Shown: piece by piece, positions 7,359-13,624 of the stretch
Numbering within the stretch: position 1 is the stretch's first letter
Layout: each line of letters starts with the position of its first letter
Assembly (NCBI GenBank): GCA_035255485.1
Contig: DATEZO010000076.1
Location: forward strand, 1 to 13,624
Origin: DATEZO01 sp035255485
GTDB taxonomy: Bacteria > Pseudomonadota > Gammaproteobacteria > Burkholderiales > Burkholderiaceae_D
Reading direction: 5' to 3'
Length of the DNA: 13,624 nt
Made by a program: the position numbers and the translations under genes
The notes under the pieces: model-generated
What the model was told of the DNA's origin: nothing
Seen by the model: the letters and a program-made list of their open reading frames with translations, nothing else
Databases searched by the model: none

Positions 7359-7964
7359 ATGATGACATTGAACCCCGACCGGATTACCGGACTGATCCTC
7401 GCAGGTGGACGCGGCTCGCGCATGGGCAGCGTGGACAAGGGATTGCAGCCGTTTCGCGACGCGCCGATGGTGCTGCATGCGATCATGCGCCTGGCGCCGC
7501 AGGTCGGCACGCTGATGATCAACGCCAACCAGAATCTGGGGCCGTATGAGAGTTTCGGGCTCCCGGTGTGGCCGGATCAGCTGGCCGGCTTTGCAGGGCC
7601 GCTAGCCGGCCTGCAGACCGGGCTGGCACATTGCGAAACGGATTACCTGGTGACCGCGCCGTGCGATTCGCCTTTCCTGCCGCCCGACCTGGTGGCGCGC
7701 CTGGGCGATGCGCTGATTGCGCAGGATGCGGATCTGGCAGTCGCCGTCACCGAGGAAGATGGCCGCCGCCAGCCGCATCCGGTGTTTTGCCTGGTGAAGG
7801 CCGCGCTGCTGCCGCATCTGACGGCCTATCTGCAAGAGGGCGGACGCAAGATCGAGAGCTGGTATCGCTCGCTTGCGTTTGTCGAAGTGCTGTTCCCGGA
7901 TGCAACGGCATTCCGCAATATCAATACCCTGGAAGAATTGCGGCGCCTCAGTCCAGCCAGTTAG
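7359..7964 (+). CDS. mobA: Molybdenum cofactor guanylyltransferase MobA
   Basis: MobA transfers GMP from GTP to Mo-molybdopterin, giving the MGD form of the cofactor used by DMSO-reductase-family enzymes such as the neighbouring formate dehydrogenase. At 201 residues it has the usual length. The nucleotide-binding motif LILAGGRGSRMGSVDKG lies at residues 12-28, GPLAGLQTGL at about 80-89, and the metal-binding Asp sits in PCDSPF (Asp103). GRRQPHPVF and FRNINTLEEL near the C-terminus are also typical. Two ATG codons in tandem (7359 and 7362) are possible starts, and neither has a clear ribosome binding site. The gene is divergent from the dehydrogenase operon across 207 bp. This suggests shared control and a functional link, because without MGD the alpha subunit stays inactive. 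Its 3' end overlaps the convergent thioesterase gene by 17 bp. Confidence 0.95.
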   Translation: MMTLNPDRITGLILAGGRGSRMGSVDKGLQPFRDAPMVLHAIMRLAPQVGTLMINANQNLGPYESFGLPVWPDQLAGFAGPLAGLQTGLAHCETDYLVTAPCDSPFLPPDLVARLGDALIAQDADLAVAVTEEDGRRQPHPVFCLVKAALLPHLTAYLQEGGRKIESWYRSLAFVEVLFPDATAFRNINTLEELRRLSPAS

Positions 7965-8391
7965 TCCTGGCAAACTTGCTATGGAAAGATTCCGGCATTG
8001 ACACGACCCGGTTGGTTTTGTAATTGAAGAACACAAAGCCGGACTTGGCCATCGCGACCAGCACTTTGTCGCGCGGGCGGGTGATGCGGAACGTGATATC
8101 GCCGCCGTGCTTGTTGAAGTCCATGACGCCGACCTCGAACAGCAACTGGTCGCGCGCATGCGCTTCGGCCTTGTAAGTGGTGGCCAGGTCGGTGACGATG
8201 ATGCCGACGCCGTCGCCCCGCGTTTCCTGGATGCCGAACTCGAACAGGAAACGCGCCCGCGCTTCGGAAATCATTGAAATCATCGAATCGTTGCCGAGGT
8301 GATTGGCGGCGTTGATATCGGTCACCCGGACGGTCAGGAGCGTGGAGTAATAATACTGGTCTGCGGGAAAGGCAAGTGTCAGGCGGGCCAT
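7948..8391 (-). CDS. Hotdog-fold acyl-CoA thioesterase (4HBT/YbgC-like)
   Basis: This 147-residue cytoplasmic protein has the pattern of the 4-hydroxybenzoyl-CoA thioesterase superfamily. It shows TVRVTDINAANHLGND (residues 20-35, with Asp25 and His31 in the usual active-site region), followed by a helix ending SEARARFLFEFGI. The later beta strands (FEVGVMDFNKHGGDITFRITR) complete the hotdog fold. Such enzymes hydrolyse acyl-CoA thioesters and usually act as multimers. The substrate cannot be read from the sequence. I chose 8391 as start because an AGG-containing ribosome binding site (ACGAGGT) lies about 8 bp upstream. A longer frame from 8439 adds 16 residues that look like leader. The gene seems unrelated to the dehydrogenase operon, and its stop lies inside the 3' end of mobA. 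Confidence 0.85.
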   Translation of the reverse strand: MARLTLAFPADQYYYSTLLTVRVTDINAANHLGNDSMISMISEARARFLFEFGIQETRGDGVGIIVTDLATTYKAEAHARDQLLFEVGVMDFNKHGGDITFRITRPRDKVLVAMAKSGFVFFNYKTNRVVSMPESFHSKFARTNWLD

Positions 8392-8440
8392 TGCGGATAC
8401 CTCGTTCGGACTGGCATGCGCCACAGGCGCGGGTGACACG

Positions 8441-8470
8441 ATTTTACCCGCTCGCAGGCCCGCATTCCAA
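8441..8470 (-). promoter_or_regulatory. Candidate promoter of the thioesterase gene
   Basis: Read on the minus strand, TTGGAA (8470-8465) and TAAAAT (8446-8441) are separated by 18 bp, a plausible sigma-70 pair. The transcript would start about 45 bases before the ATG at 8391. The -10 box is good, the -35 box fair. This is assigned by eye only. Confidence 0.4.
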
Positions 8471-8538
8471 TTGGTATCGATTCAAGGTGTTTTGCGTGCC
8501 GCATCGCCCGGCGAGCAGATTTTCATGCCTTTTCATCG

Positions 8539-8557
8539 CACCATATACAGTATGGTG
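8539..8557. promoter_or_regulatory. 19-bp perfect palindrome, operator-like
   Basis: CACCATA and TATGGTG form perfect 7-bp arms around a 5-bp centre (TACAG), in an AT-rich non-coding stretch. The size and symmetry fit a dimeric repressor's operator. On the minus strand a TAAAAT hexamer lies just upstream of it, so the palindrome could cover a second thioesterase start site. No regulator gene is visible next to it. It could also be an RNA hairpin. Confidence 0.35.
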
Positions 8558-8674
8558 TATTTTAAAACTGCCGCGAATTCATTGCGAATATCGCATTATT
8601 TTTACCCATACTGCCGGCATATTCGTCAATTGCCGGATGGCGCGCGCCGGGTCGCTGGCCGCTTTTTCCGTCAT

Positions 8675-8705
8675 CCGCGGCTTGCGCTCATGCTGCAAGC
8701 CGCGG
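8675..8705 (-). terminator. Strong hairpin after the propeller-lipoprotein gene
   Basis: CCGCGGCTTGC (8675-8685) and GCAAGCCGCGG (8695-8705) are perfect complements around a 9-base loop. The hairpin lies 20 bp beyond the stop of the minus-strand lipoprotein gene, where a terminator is expected. On that strand it is followed by an A-rich stretch, not a U-run, so it is not a textbook intrinsic terminator. It may instead protect the 3' end of the mRNA or act with Rho. Confidence 0.4.
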
Positions 8706-8724
8706 GAACCTTCACGCTTCCCTG

Positions 8725-9855
8725 CTATTTGATGATGATACCGGTCGCCGCATTGAATACCGATGCAGCGTTCACGCAAGCAGACAATGCGCCGGTGGTC
8801 CCATTCACTGTGCACTGCGTCACCTTGTTGATGTTGCGGTTCGCCAGATACGCGATATTGCCCTTGATGATCATCCTGTTGGCCTGGTACCAGTCGGTGG
8901 GCAGCGCATCCGGCACAGAAAAGCCGGTCTCGGTCGTGCAGCTCAACGGATCGATATCGCCGGTCGTCGCATCCACCGTGCAGCGCGTGACCTTGGACTG
9001 CGTCATCGGTACAGTGGCGGTGGCGGGAGCGCCCTGGCTGATGATATATACCGATGTACCGTTCAGCGTGATGCCATAGGGTGAGAACAGGCCGAGGGTG
9101 TTGTATTTCTTGTTGCTGGCGCAGGCCAGATTGCCCGTGACGCCATCAATGGTGCATTGGCTGACGCTATTGTCGGCCACATTCGTCACATAGGCGAATC
9201 CATTCCGGATATCCAGGCCGATTGGCGAATTCAACCCGAGCGCCCCCGAATCGACGCAGCCGGACAAGGCGCCGCTGGTGGCATCGATCGCGCATTTGCT
9301 GATCGTATTGCTGCCGAAATTCACGATATAGGCAGTCGCGCCCTGGATAGCGATATCGGTCGGACCATTCATGCCGGTGACGCCCGCATTCGTACAGGCG
9401 GACAAATCGCCATTGGCGTCAATGGTGCAGTGATGCACCGCGTTGCCGCCGAAGCTGGCAATGTACGCATTATTTCCATTGATGACGATATCGGTCGGAT
9501 TGACAAACCCGGTCACCGGCATGCCGCAATTCATCAATGCGCCAGTCGCGCTATCGACGGTGCATTTGGTCACGCTACCATTCGTCCGATCCGTCACATA
9601 CACGAAAGCCAGGGCTTGCGTGGGCGGCGTCACTACCGGTGGTGTCGTATCGGCCGGCGGTGTCACCACGGGCGGCGTCGTATCGGCCGGCGGTGTGACA
9701 ACCGGGGGATTGTTGTCACTGGTTGAAGGCTGCGTGGGCGTCGAATTGCTGCCCCCGCCACCGCCGCAAGCCGACAAGGCCAGCAGGCAGACAATCGGAA
9801 TGCATCGCTTTGACACATTGCGCAAGAACGTGCTCGGATTTTCCATTTCCACCAT
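8725..9855 (-). CDS. Lipoprotein with proline-rich linker and six Cys-paired repeats, probably a beta-propeller
   Basis: The 376-residue protein starts with a lipoprotein signal (CIPIVCLLALSAC, lipidated Cys30) and a GGGGG tract. A linker follows with three copies of PPVVTPPADTT or a close variant (residues 49-79). The rest consists of six repeats of about 45-58 residues. Each has a C-[TA]-[VI]-[DN] strand and a second Cys 11-14 residues later, giving the pairs 98/110, 143/154, 188/200, 234/245, 292/306 and 348/360. Each repeat also has a segment like GxxAYIxNFGSNxI. This pattern resembles NHL or lactonase-type six-bladed propellers, with one likely disulfide per blade, consistent with export. 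No catalytic residues are recognisable, so a binding or surface role is possible but unproven. The start at 9855 is supported by GAGGAG 4-5 bp upstream. The gene is divergent from the DUF6351 gene. Confidence 0.8.
   Translation of the reverse strand: MVEMENPSTFLRNVSKRCIPIVCLLALSACGGGGGSNSTPTQPSTSDNNPPVVTPPADTTPPVVTPPADTTPPVVTPPTQALAFVYVTDRTNGSVTKCTVDSATGALMNCGMPVTGFVNPTDIVINGNNAYIASFGGNAVHHCTIDANGDLSACTNAGVTGMNGPTDIAIQGATAYIVNFGSNTISKCAIDATSGALSGCVDSGALGLNSPIGLDIRNGFAYVTNVADNSVSQCTIDGVTGNLACASNKKYNTLGLFSPYGITLNGTSVYIISQGAPATATVPMTQSKVTRCTVDATTGDIDPLSCTTETGFSVPDALPTDWYQANRMIIKGNIAYLANRNINKVTQCTVNGTTGALSACVNAASVFNAATGIIIK
9629..9708 (-). repeat. 33-bp tandem repeat coding for the proline-rich linker
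   Basis: Two full 33-bp units (9629-9661 and 9662-9694) differ at few bases, and a third, degenerate unit follows to about 9708. Each unit codes for 11 residues (PPVVTPPADTT). The unit length keeps the reading frame, so copy number can change without breaking the protein. Confidence 0.8.
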
Positions 9856-9869
9856 GATTCTCCTCAGAT

Positions 9870-9887
9870 GTTGAGACTTTCCTCAAC
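9870..9887 (-). other. Short inverted repeat in the leader of the propeller-lipoprotein gene
   Basis: GTTGAG (9870-9875) and CTCAAC (9882-9887) pair perfectly around a 6-base loop. The repeat is a few bases upstream of the GAGGAG ribosome binding site of the minus-strand lipoprotein gene. It may form a leader hairpin. With only six base pairs it could be chance. Confidence 0.3.
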
Positions 9888-9926
9888 CCGCAGTAGTGCA
9901 GGGGGGCTGATTCACTATGCGGCACG

Positions 9927-9955
9927 GGTATACCAATCATGTTGTGCAAGATCAA
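9927..9955 (-). promoter_or_regulatory. Candidate promoter of the propeller-lipoprotein gene
   Basis: On the minus strand TTGATC (9955-9950) and TATACC (9932-9927) are exactly 17 bp apart. The -10 box is preceded by TGG, an extended -10 feature. The leader would be about 65 bases and would include the inverted repeat at 9870-9887. Assigned by eye. Confidence 0.45.
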
Positions 9956-10095
9956 AGGGGCAAAAGCGGTCATTGCAAACCAGCCGCATATTTGCGCCAC
10001 TTCAAAATTGCACTGCATAAACCTCGTCGTTGCATGCGCAAAATCAATCCATTGGTTTGCTGTCTGGATAAGGTGACAAATCCTCCGCGGCGTTT

Positions 10096-10112
10096 GGCAT
10101 GCCTGGCATGCC
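10096..10112. repeat. Double GGCATGCC motif before the DUF6351 gene
   Basis: The 8-bp palindrome GGCATGCC occurs twice, separated by one T. The pair can also fold as a 6-bp stem (GGCATG and CATGCC) with a 5-base loop. It lies about 36 bp upstream of the chosen GTG start of the plus-strand gene, where it could be an operator or a leader hairpin. No function is shown. Confidence 0.35.
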
Positions 10113-10147
10113 GGCACAGCGAAACCAGAAATGCGCAGGTGGAACCA

Positions 10148-12589
10148 GTGAAAATCATGAATAAAGCGCTGCAGCACATAGCAAGCCGGATCGCGTCGAT
10201 GAGAACCGCTTTACAGGATGCACGGATGGGACACTCGCCAGGCGGAACACGGATATCGCTTCGCACCGTCGTCGGCTTGATGCTGGTGACGGGCGTCATG
10301 CTCGGTTGTGGCGGTGGCGGTGGCGGCGGCGGCAGCGACACCCCTGCATTGCCGCTCGTCCCCGGCACGCCGAACACGCCAGGCCTGCCGGTTTCACCAG
10401 GGTCATCCGACAATCCCGCCAGCGCGCCCAGCGTGCAGTTGCTATCGTCGCGGGCCGATTATGTTACCGGTGGAACGGCGCTGATCGATATCCTGCTGCC
10501 TGCGCTGCCCGCTTCCGGTTCCGCGCCGGCATTGACGGCAACCCTGAACGGCGCAGAGGTAACCGGTGCCTTCAAGCCCGACCCGACGAATCCGCGTCAT
10601 TTTTCCGGCGTCGTGAGCGGATTGCAAAACGGCGCCAACACGCTGGTCGCCAGCACCGGCGGCGCGTCAGCCAGCCTCGGCATGACGAACTATCCGATCA
10701 CCGGCCCGGTCATTTCCGGACCGCAGATCACGCCTTTCATTTGCCAGACCCAGGATTTCCTGCTGCCTGACGGCTCGCCCCTGGGCACGGCCGACGCCAA
10801 CTGTTCGGCGCCGACCCGGGTGGTGTACCTGTATCAAGCCACGTCTGGCGGCGCGTTGAAACCCTTGCCTGCCGCCACGACGCTGCCGGTCGATGTCGCC
10901 ATGGCCACGACCTCGGAGGGCAAGGCGGTGCCGTTCGTGGTGCGCGTCGAAACCGGCACGATGAATCGCGGCATTTACCAGAACGCGGTTCTGCACAATC
11001 CGGCCGCCGATGCCGCGCCCAGCCCGATGACGCCGCCGCCGGGCTGGAACCGGCGTCTGATCGCATTGCAGGGTTCCGGCTGCACCGGCGGCTGGTATCT
11101 GCAGGGCAGCAGCCTCGGCGCCAATCTGCTGTCCGGCGACAACCTCGTTCGCCTGGGCGAAGGCTACGCGCTGTTCGGTAATTCGCTGACGCATCCGGCC
11201 AACGATTGCAATGCCATCGTCGCCGGCGAAAGCGCGATGATGGGCAAGGAGCATGTCATCAAGACCCTGGGCGTCCCGCTCTGGACGGCCAGCATCGGCA
11301 GCTCCGGCGGCGCATATACCAGCCTGCAGATCGCCGATGCCTTCCCGGGCCTGTTCGATGGCGTATTCGTGTCCCAGACTTTCCCCGACACGCTGACGCT
11401 TGCGAATGCGGCGCTGGACGCGCGCTTGCTCAGCAATTACTTTTTCTCGAATAACGTGGCGGGCTTTACCGAAGCGCAGATGGTCGCCGTATCCGGCCAC
11501 AAGAGCGCGCGCGCCTGGTACGACCTTGCGCTGCAGGCCGGGCGCACCGATCCGGTTCCCGGCCGGAGCGACCCGACGCCGGCCAGCCCCAGCCTTGGCG
11601 CCTATCAGTCCGCGGTATGGAATCCCGCGGTTCCCGGCGCGCTGCGCTATGCGCCGCTGGCCAATCCGCGCGGCGCGCGCCCGACCATTTTCGACGTGGC
11701 GCGCAACCTCTACGGAATCGATCCGGCCACCGGATTCGCCTTGCGCCCGTTCGACAATACCGGTGTGCAGTACGGCCTGGAAGCGTTGAATGCCGGCCTC
11801 ATCACGGCGGCGCAATTCCTCGATCTGAATCAGCGCATCGGCGGCTACGACCAGGATGCCAATCTCACCGCGGCGCGCAGCATCGGCGATCCCGGCGCGA
11901 TCCGGCGCGCCTATCAGAGCGGGCTGCTGCTGGGCGGCAGCGGCGGGCTGGCGACGATTCCGGTATTCGACCTGTCCGGCACCTACGACGAAGACCAGGC
12001 TTACCATTACCAGTGGTTCCATTTCGCCGTGCGCGAACGCCTGGCGCAAGCCAATGGCGGCGCGCAAAACCATGTGATGTGGCGCGGCGACCCGGCGGCG
12101 ACCAGCGGCGCATCGGCGCAGGCGCTCGCCAACCAGGGCTGGACTACCTTCATCCAGTGGATGGATGCCTACAAGGCGGATGCATCGGCCGCCTCACAAC
12201 GCGACAAGGTGATCGGCGACAAGCCGGCGGCAGCCGTGGACGGCTGCTTCACCCGCGCATCGAATCCGCAATTCATCGCCGAGCCGCAAACCTTCGGCAG
12301 CCAGCCGAACACGCAATGCAATCAGTGGTGGCCGTCCTATGGATTTCCCAGAAAGGCGGCGGGCGGCGAGCTGGCGGCCAACCGGCTGAAGTGCCAGTTG
12401 AAGCCGATCAGCACGGCGGATTACGCAGTCGTATTCACGGCAGCCCAACTGACGCAGCTGAACGCCGTGTTTCCCGGCGGCGTATGCGACTGGAGCAAGC
12501 CCGGCGTGAACCAGACGCCGGTCGTGCCCGATCCATCGTTCGGCCCGTCGCCGGTCAACCGGGTGTTCGATATCACCAGCCCCGGTTGA
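10148..12589 (+). CDS. DUF6351-type exported alpha/beta-hydrolase-like lipoprotein
   Basis: With the GTG start at 10148 the protein has 813 residues. A hydrophobic segment ends in VMLGC (Cys54), followed by eight glycines and a Pro/Ser-rich linker, which points to a lipoprotein, although Met-Leu before Gly-Cys is not an ideal lipobox. The conserved core resembles DUF6351: NYPITGPVISGPQITPFIC, then APTRVVYLYQ, WNRRLIALQGSGCTGGWYLQG, and ASIGSSGGAY with the likely nucleophile Ser386. Later FDLSGTYDEDQAYHYQWFH and QNHVMW could supply the Asp and His. The fold is distantly like tannase or feruloyl-esterase enzymes, but I cannot name a substrate. The start is uncertain. AGGTGGA lies 5 bp before GTG 10148, while AGGA lies 7 bp before ATG 10226, which would give a more usual 27-residue signal. 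ATG 10157 is also possible. The frame from 9917 has no supporting signal. The gene is divergent from the propeller lipoprotein. Confidence 0.78.
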   Translation: MKIMNKALQHIASRIASMRTALQDARMGHSPGGTRISLRTVVGLMLVTGVMLGCGGGGGGGGSDTPALPLVPGTPNTPGLPVSPGSSDNPASAPSVQLLSSRADYVTGGTALIDILLPALPASGSAPALTATLNGAEVTGAFKPDPTNPRHFSGVVSGLQNGANTLVASTGGASASLGMTNYPITGPVISGPQITPFICQTQDFLLPDGSPLGTADANCSAPTRVVYLYQATSGGALKPLPAATTLPVDVAMATTSEGKAVPFVVRVETGTMNRGIYQNAVLHNPAADAAPSPMTPPPGWNRRLIALQGSGCTGGWYLQGSSLGANLLSGDNLVRLGEGYALFGNSLTHPANDCNAIVAGESAMMGKEHVIKTLGVPLWTASIGSSGGAYTSLQIADAFPGLFDGVFVSQTFPDTLTLANAALDARLLSNYFFSNNVAGFTEAQMVAVSGHKSARAWYDLALQAGRTDPVPGRSDPTPASPSLGAYQSAVWNPAVPGALRYAPLANPRGARPTIFDVARNLYGIDPATGFALRPFDNTGVQYGLEALNAGLITAAQFLDLNQRIGGYDQDANLTAARSIGDPGAIRRAYQSGLLLGGSGGLATIPVFDLSGTYDEDQAYHYQWFHFAVRERLAQANGGAQNHVMWRGDPAATSGASAQALANQGWTTFIQWMDAYKADASAASQRDKVIGDKPAAAVDGCFTRASNPQFIAEPQTFGSQPNTQCNQWWPSYGFPRKAAGGELAANRLKCQLKPISTADYAVVFTAAQLTQLNAVFPGGVCDWSKPGVNQTPVVPDPSFGPSPVNRVFDITSPG

Positions 12590-12629
12590 TCCGGCATCCA
12601 CGGCAGCGGTGCGCCGCCCCCCTACCGCC

Positions 12630-13526
12630 ATGTCCATGGATAACCCGGCGCATCGCGTATTGCGGCACCCGGGCGCCTTCGCGCTCCAGGTACTGAAAAG
12701 TTTTCGCGCCAACCAGGGGCTGCTGCTGGCGGGCGCGGTGGCCTACTATGCGTTGCTGTCGATCGTGCCCCTGCTGATCCTGATCGCGATCGCGCTGTCG
12801 CATGTGATCGACCAGGAGGAATTGCTCGCTACCCTCGGTCACTATCTGGAATTGCTGGTGCCGGGCCAGTCGCGGGCCATCGTCAGCGAACTGGCGGATT
12901 TCCTGCACCATCGCGACGTCATCGGCTGGGTGCTGCTGGCAACCATGCTGTTTTTCAGTTCGCTCGCCTTCGCCGTGCTGGAAAACGCGATGTCGGTGAT
13001 TTTCTTTCATCGCGTCGCCGTGCGCAGGCGACATTTCATGGTGTCCGCGCTGCTGCCGTATTGTTTCATCCTGTTTCTCGGCATCGGCCTGCTGCTGATG
13101 ACGCTGGTTTCCGCGACATTGCAGGCGATCGGCCAGGAAAGCATCGTTTTCCTGGGACGCCGCTGGTCGCTGGGCGGCCTGTCGGGCGCGCTGTTGTACC
13201 TGCTCGGGCTGGGCGGAGAAATCTTTGTGCTTACTGCCGTCTACATGGTGATGCCGGTCGGCCAGCTATCGCTGCGCCATGCATTGATCGGCGGCGCCAC
13301 GGCGGCACTGCTGTGGGAAATTACGCGCCATGCGCTGCTCTGGTACTTTGCCACCCTGTCGCAGGTCAGCGTTGTGTACGGCTCGCTGACGACCGCCATC
13401 GTGGTGCTGCTCAGCCTGGAAATCGCGGCGACGTTGCTGCTGCTGGGCGCGCAAGTCATTTCGGAATACGAGCGCATCAGCGAGGATGACGGGAGCGCAC
13501 CGCCCGAGCCGTTGCGTACCGATTGA
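12630..13526 (+). CDS. YihY/BrkB-family inner-membrane protein
   Basis: This 298-residue protein has about six hydrophobic membrane segments, at roughly residues 31-57, 97-120, 136-163, 183-208, 215-238 and 248-277. Typical YihY/BrkB sequences are visible: an amphipathic N-terminus (VLKSFRANQGLLLAGAVAYY), then ALLSIVPLLILIAIAL, FFSSLAFAVLENAMSVIF, and near the end YGSLTTAIVVLLSLEIAATLLLLGAQ. The C-terminus is short, acidic and probably cytoplasmic. The family was once called 'ribonuclease BN' in error. Its true function is unknown, and transport has been proposed. I chose ATG 12630. ATG 12636 and GTG 12609 are alternatives, and none has a good ribosome binding site. It begins about 40 bp after the DUF6351 gene on the same strand, so readthrough transcription is possible, but no functional link is evident. 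Confidence 0.88.
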   Translation: MSMDNPAHRVLRHPGAFALQVLKSFRANQGLLLAGAVAYYALLSIVPLLILIAIALSHVIDQEELLATLGHYLELLVPGQSRAIVSELADFLHHRDVIGWVLLATMLFFSSLAFAVLENAMSVIFFHRVAVRRRHFMVSALLPYCFILFLGIGLLLMTLVSATLQAIGQESIVFLGRRWSLGGLSGALLYLLGLGGEIFVLTAVYMVMPVGQLSLRHALIGGATAALLWEITRHALLWYFATLSQVSVVYGSLTTAIVVLLSLEIAATLLLLGAQVISEYERISEDDGSAPPEPLRTD

Positions 13527-13624
13527 TGGCGCTGTCGGAACCGCGCGCCATCATCCCGACCGCCAGCGCGATCCGGCGACGCCTGCCGTTGCATACCGCG
13601 AGATAGTGTGTTTCACCGGAAGGG

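Larger units (their letters stand above)
8392..8724. other. Non-coding region between the thioesterase and propeller-lipoprotein genes
   Basis: These 333 bp are richer in A and T than the genes around them, above all at 8520-8630. I see no supportable gene here. The open frames crossing the region run into the lipoprotein gene antisense and have no ribosome binding site. It contains a candidate thioesterase promoter (8441-8470), a 19-bp palindrome (8539-8557), a short repeat TGCGA-ATA-TCGCA (8583-8595), a 6-bp repeat pair (8614-8619 and 8631-8636) and an 11-bp-stem hairpin (8675-8705). Confidence 0.6.

Noticed and set aside
8539..8557. LexA (SOS) box
   Set aside because: The palindrome contains ACAG and CTGT-like pieces, but not CTGT-N8-ACAG in the correct order and spacing.
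9917..10147. Upstream extension of the DUF6351 frame to ATG 9917
   Set aside because: The encoded 77 residues show no signal-peptide or domain character, there is no ribosome binding site, and the extension overlaps the divergent promoter region.
10667..12073. 468-residue open frame on the minus strand
   Set aside because: Antisense shadow of the DUF6351 gene, low-complexity Arg/Gly/Ala composition.
12314..12327. 14-mer GCAATGCAATCAGT shared with the intergenic region at 7178
   Set aside because: This copy lies inside the DUF6351 coding sequence. One 14-mer match in a window of this size is plausible by chance.
13526..13606. 26-codon open frame overlapping the YihY stop (ATG at 13526)
   Set aside because: Too short, no ribosome binding site of its own, basic low-complexity product. 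Nothing supports expression.

Overview
The window reads as chromosomal DNA of a GC-rich betaproteobacterium. Burkholderiales, possibly Oxalobacteraceae, is my inference from the Fdh3-type formate dehydrogenase operon with DUF3305/DUF3306 genes and from two lipoproteins with a poly-glycine tract after the lipobox. I see no tRNA, rRNA, insertion sequence, phage gene or CRISPR array.

Left part (1-7151, all minus strand): one formate dehydrogenase operon, transcribed from about 7151 down to the left edge. The order is DUF3305 protein, DUF3306 protein, a large multi-cluster iron-sulfur protein, a TorD-family chaperone, a 65-residue Tat-signal protein, the catalytic alpha subunit (Cys, not selenocysteine, as metal ligand), and the first 22 codons of the beta subunit fdh3B. 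The first four genes overlap at their ends, which suggests tight translational coupling. A 139-bp gap then precedes the Tat protein. The iron-sulfur protein is the least understood member. Its N-terminus looks HdrA-like, its centre MvhD-like, and it carries six ferredoxin-type cluster motifs, one with His in place of a Cys.

Middle (7152-8724): mobA, which attaches GMP to molybdopterin and so makes the bis-MGD cofactor the dehydrogenase needs, is divergent from the operon across a 207-bp region. mobA converges on, and overlaps by 17 bp, a hotdog-fold thioesterase gene on the minus strand. Upstream of the thioesterase lies an AT-rich 333-bp non-coding stretch with a 19-bp palindrome, a candidate promoter and a hairpin.

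Right part (8725-13624): two exported lipoprotein genes are divergent. One (minus) encodes a proline-linker protein with six Cys-paired repeats, probably a beta-propeller. The other (plus) encodes a large alpha/beta-hydrolase-like protein of the DUF6351 type with a GSSGG nucleophile motif. A YihY/BrkB-family membrane protein follows on the plus strand. The last 98 bp hold no gene I can support.
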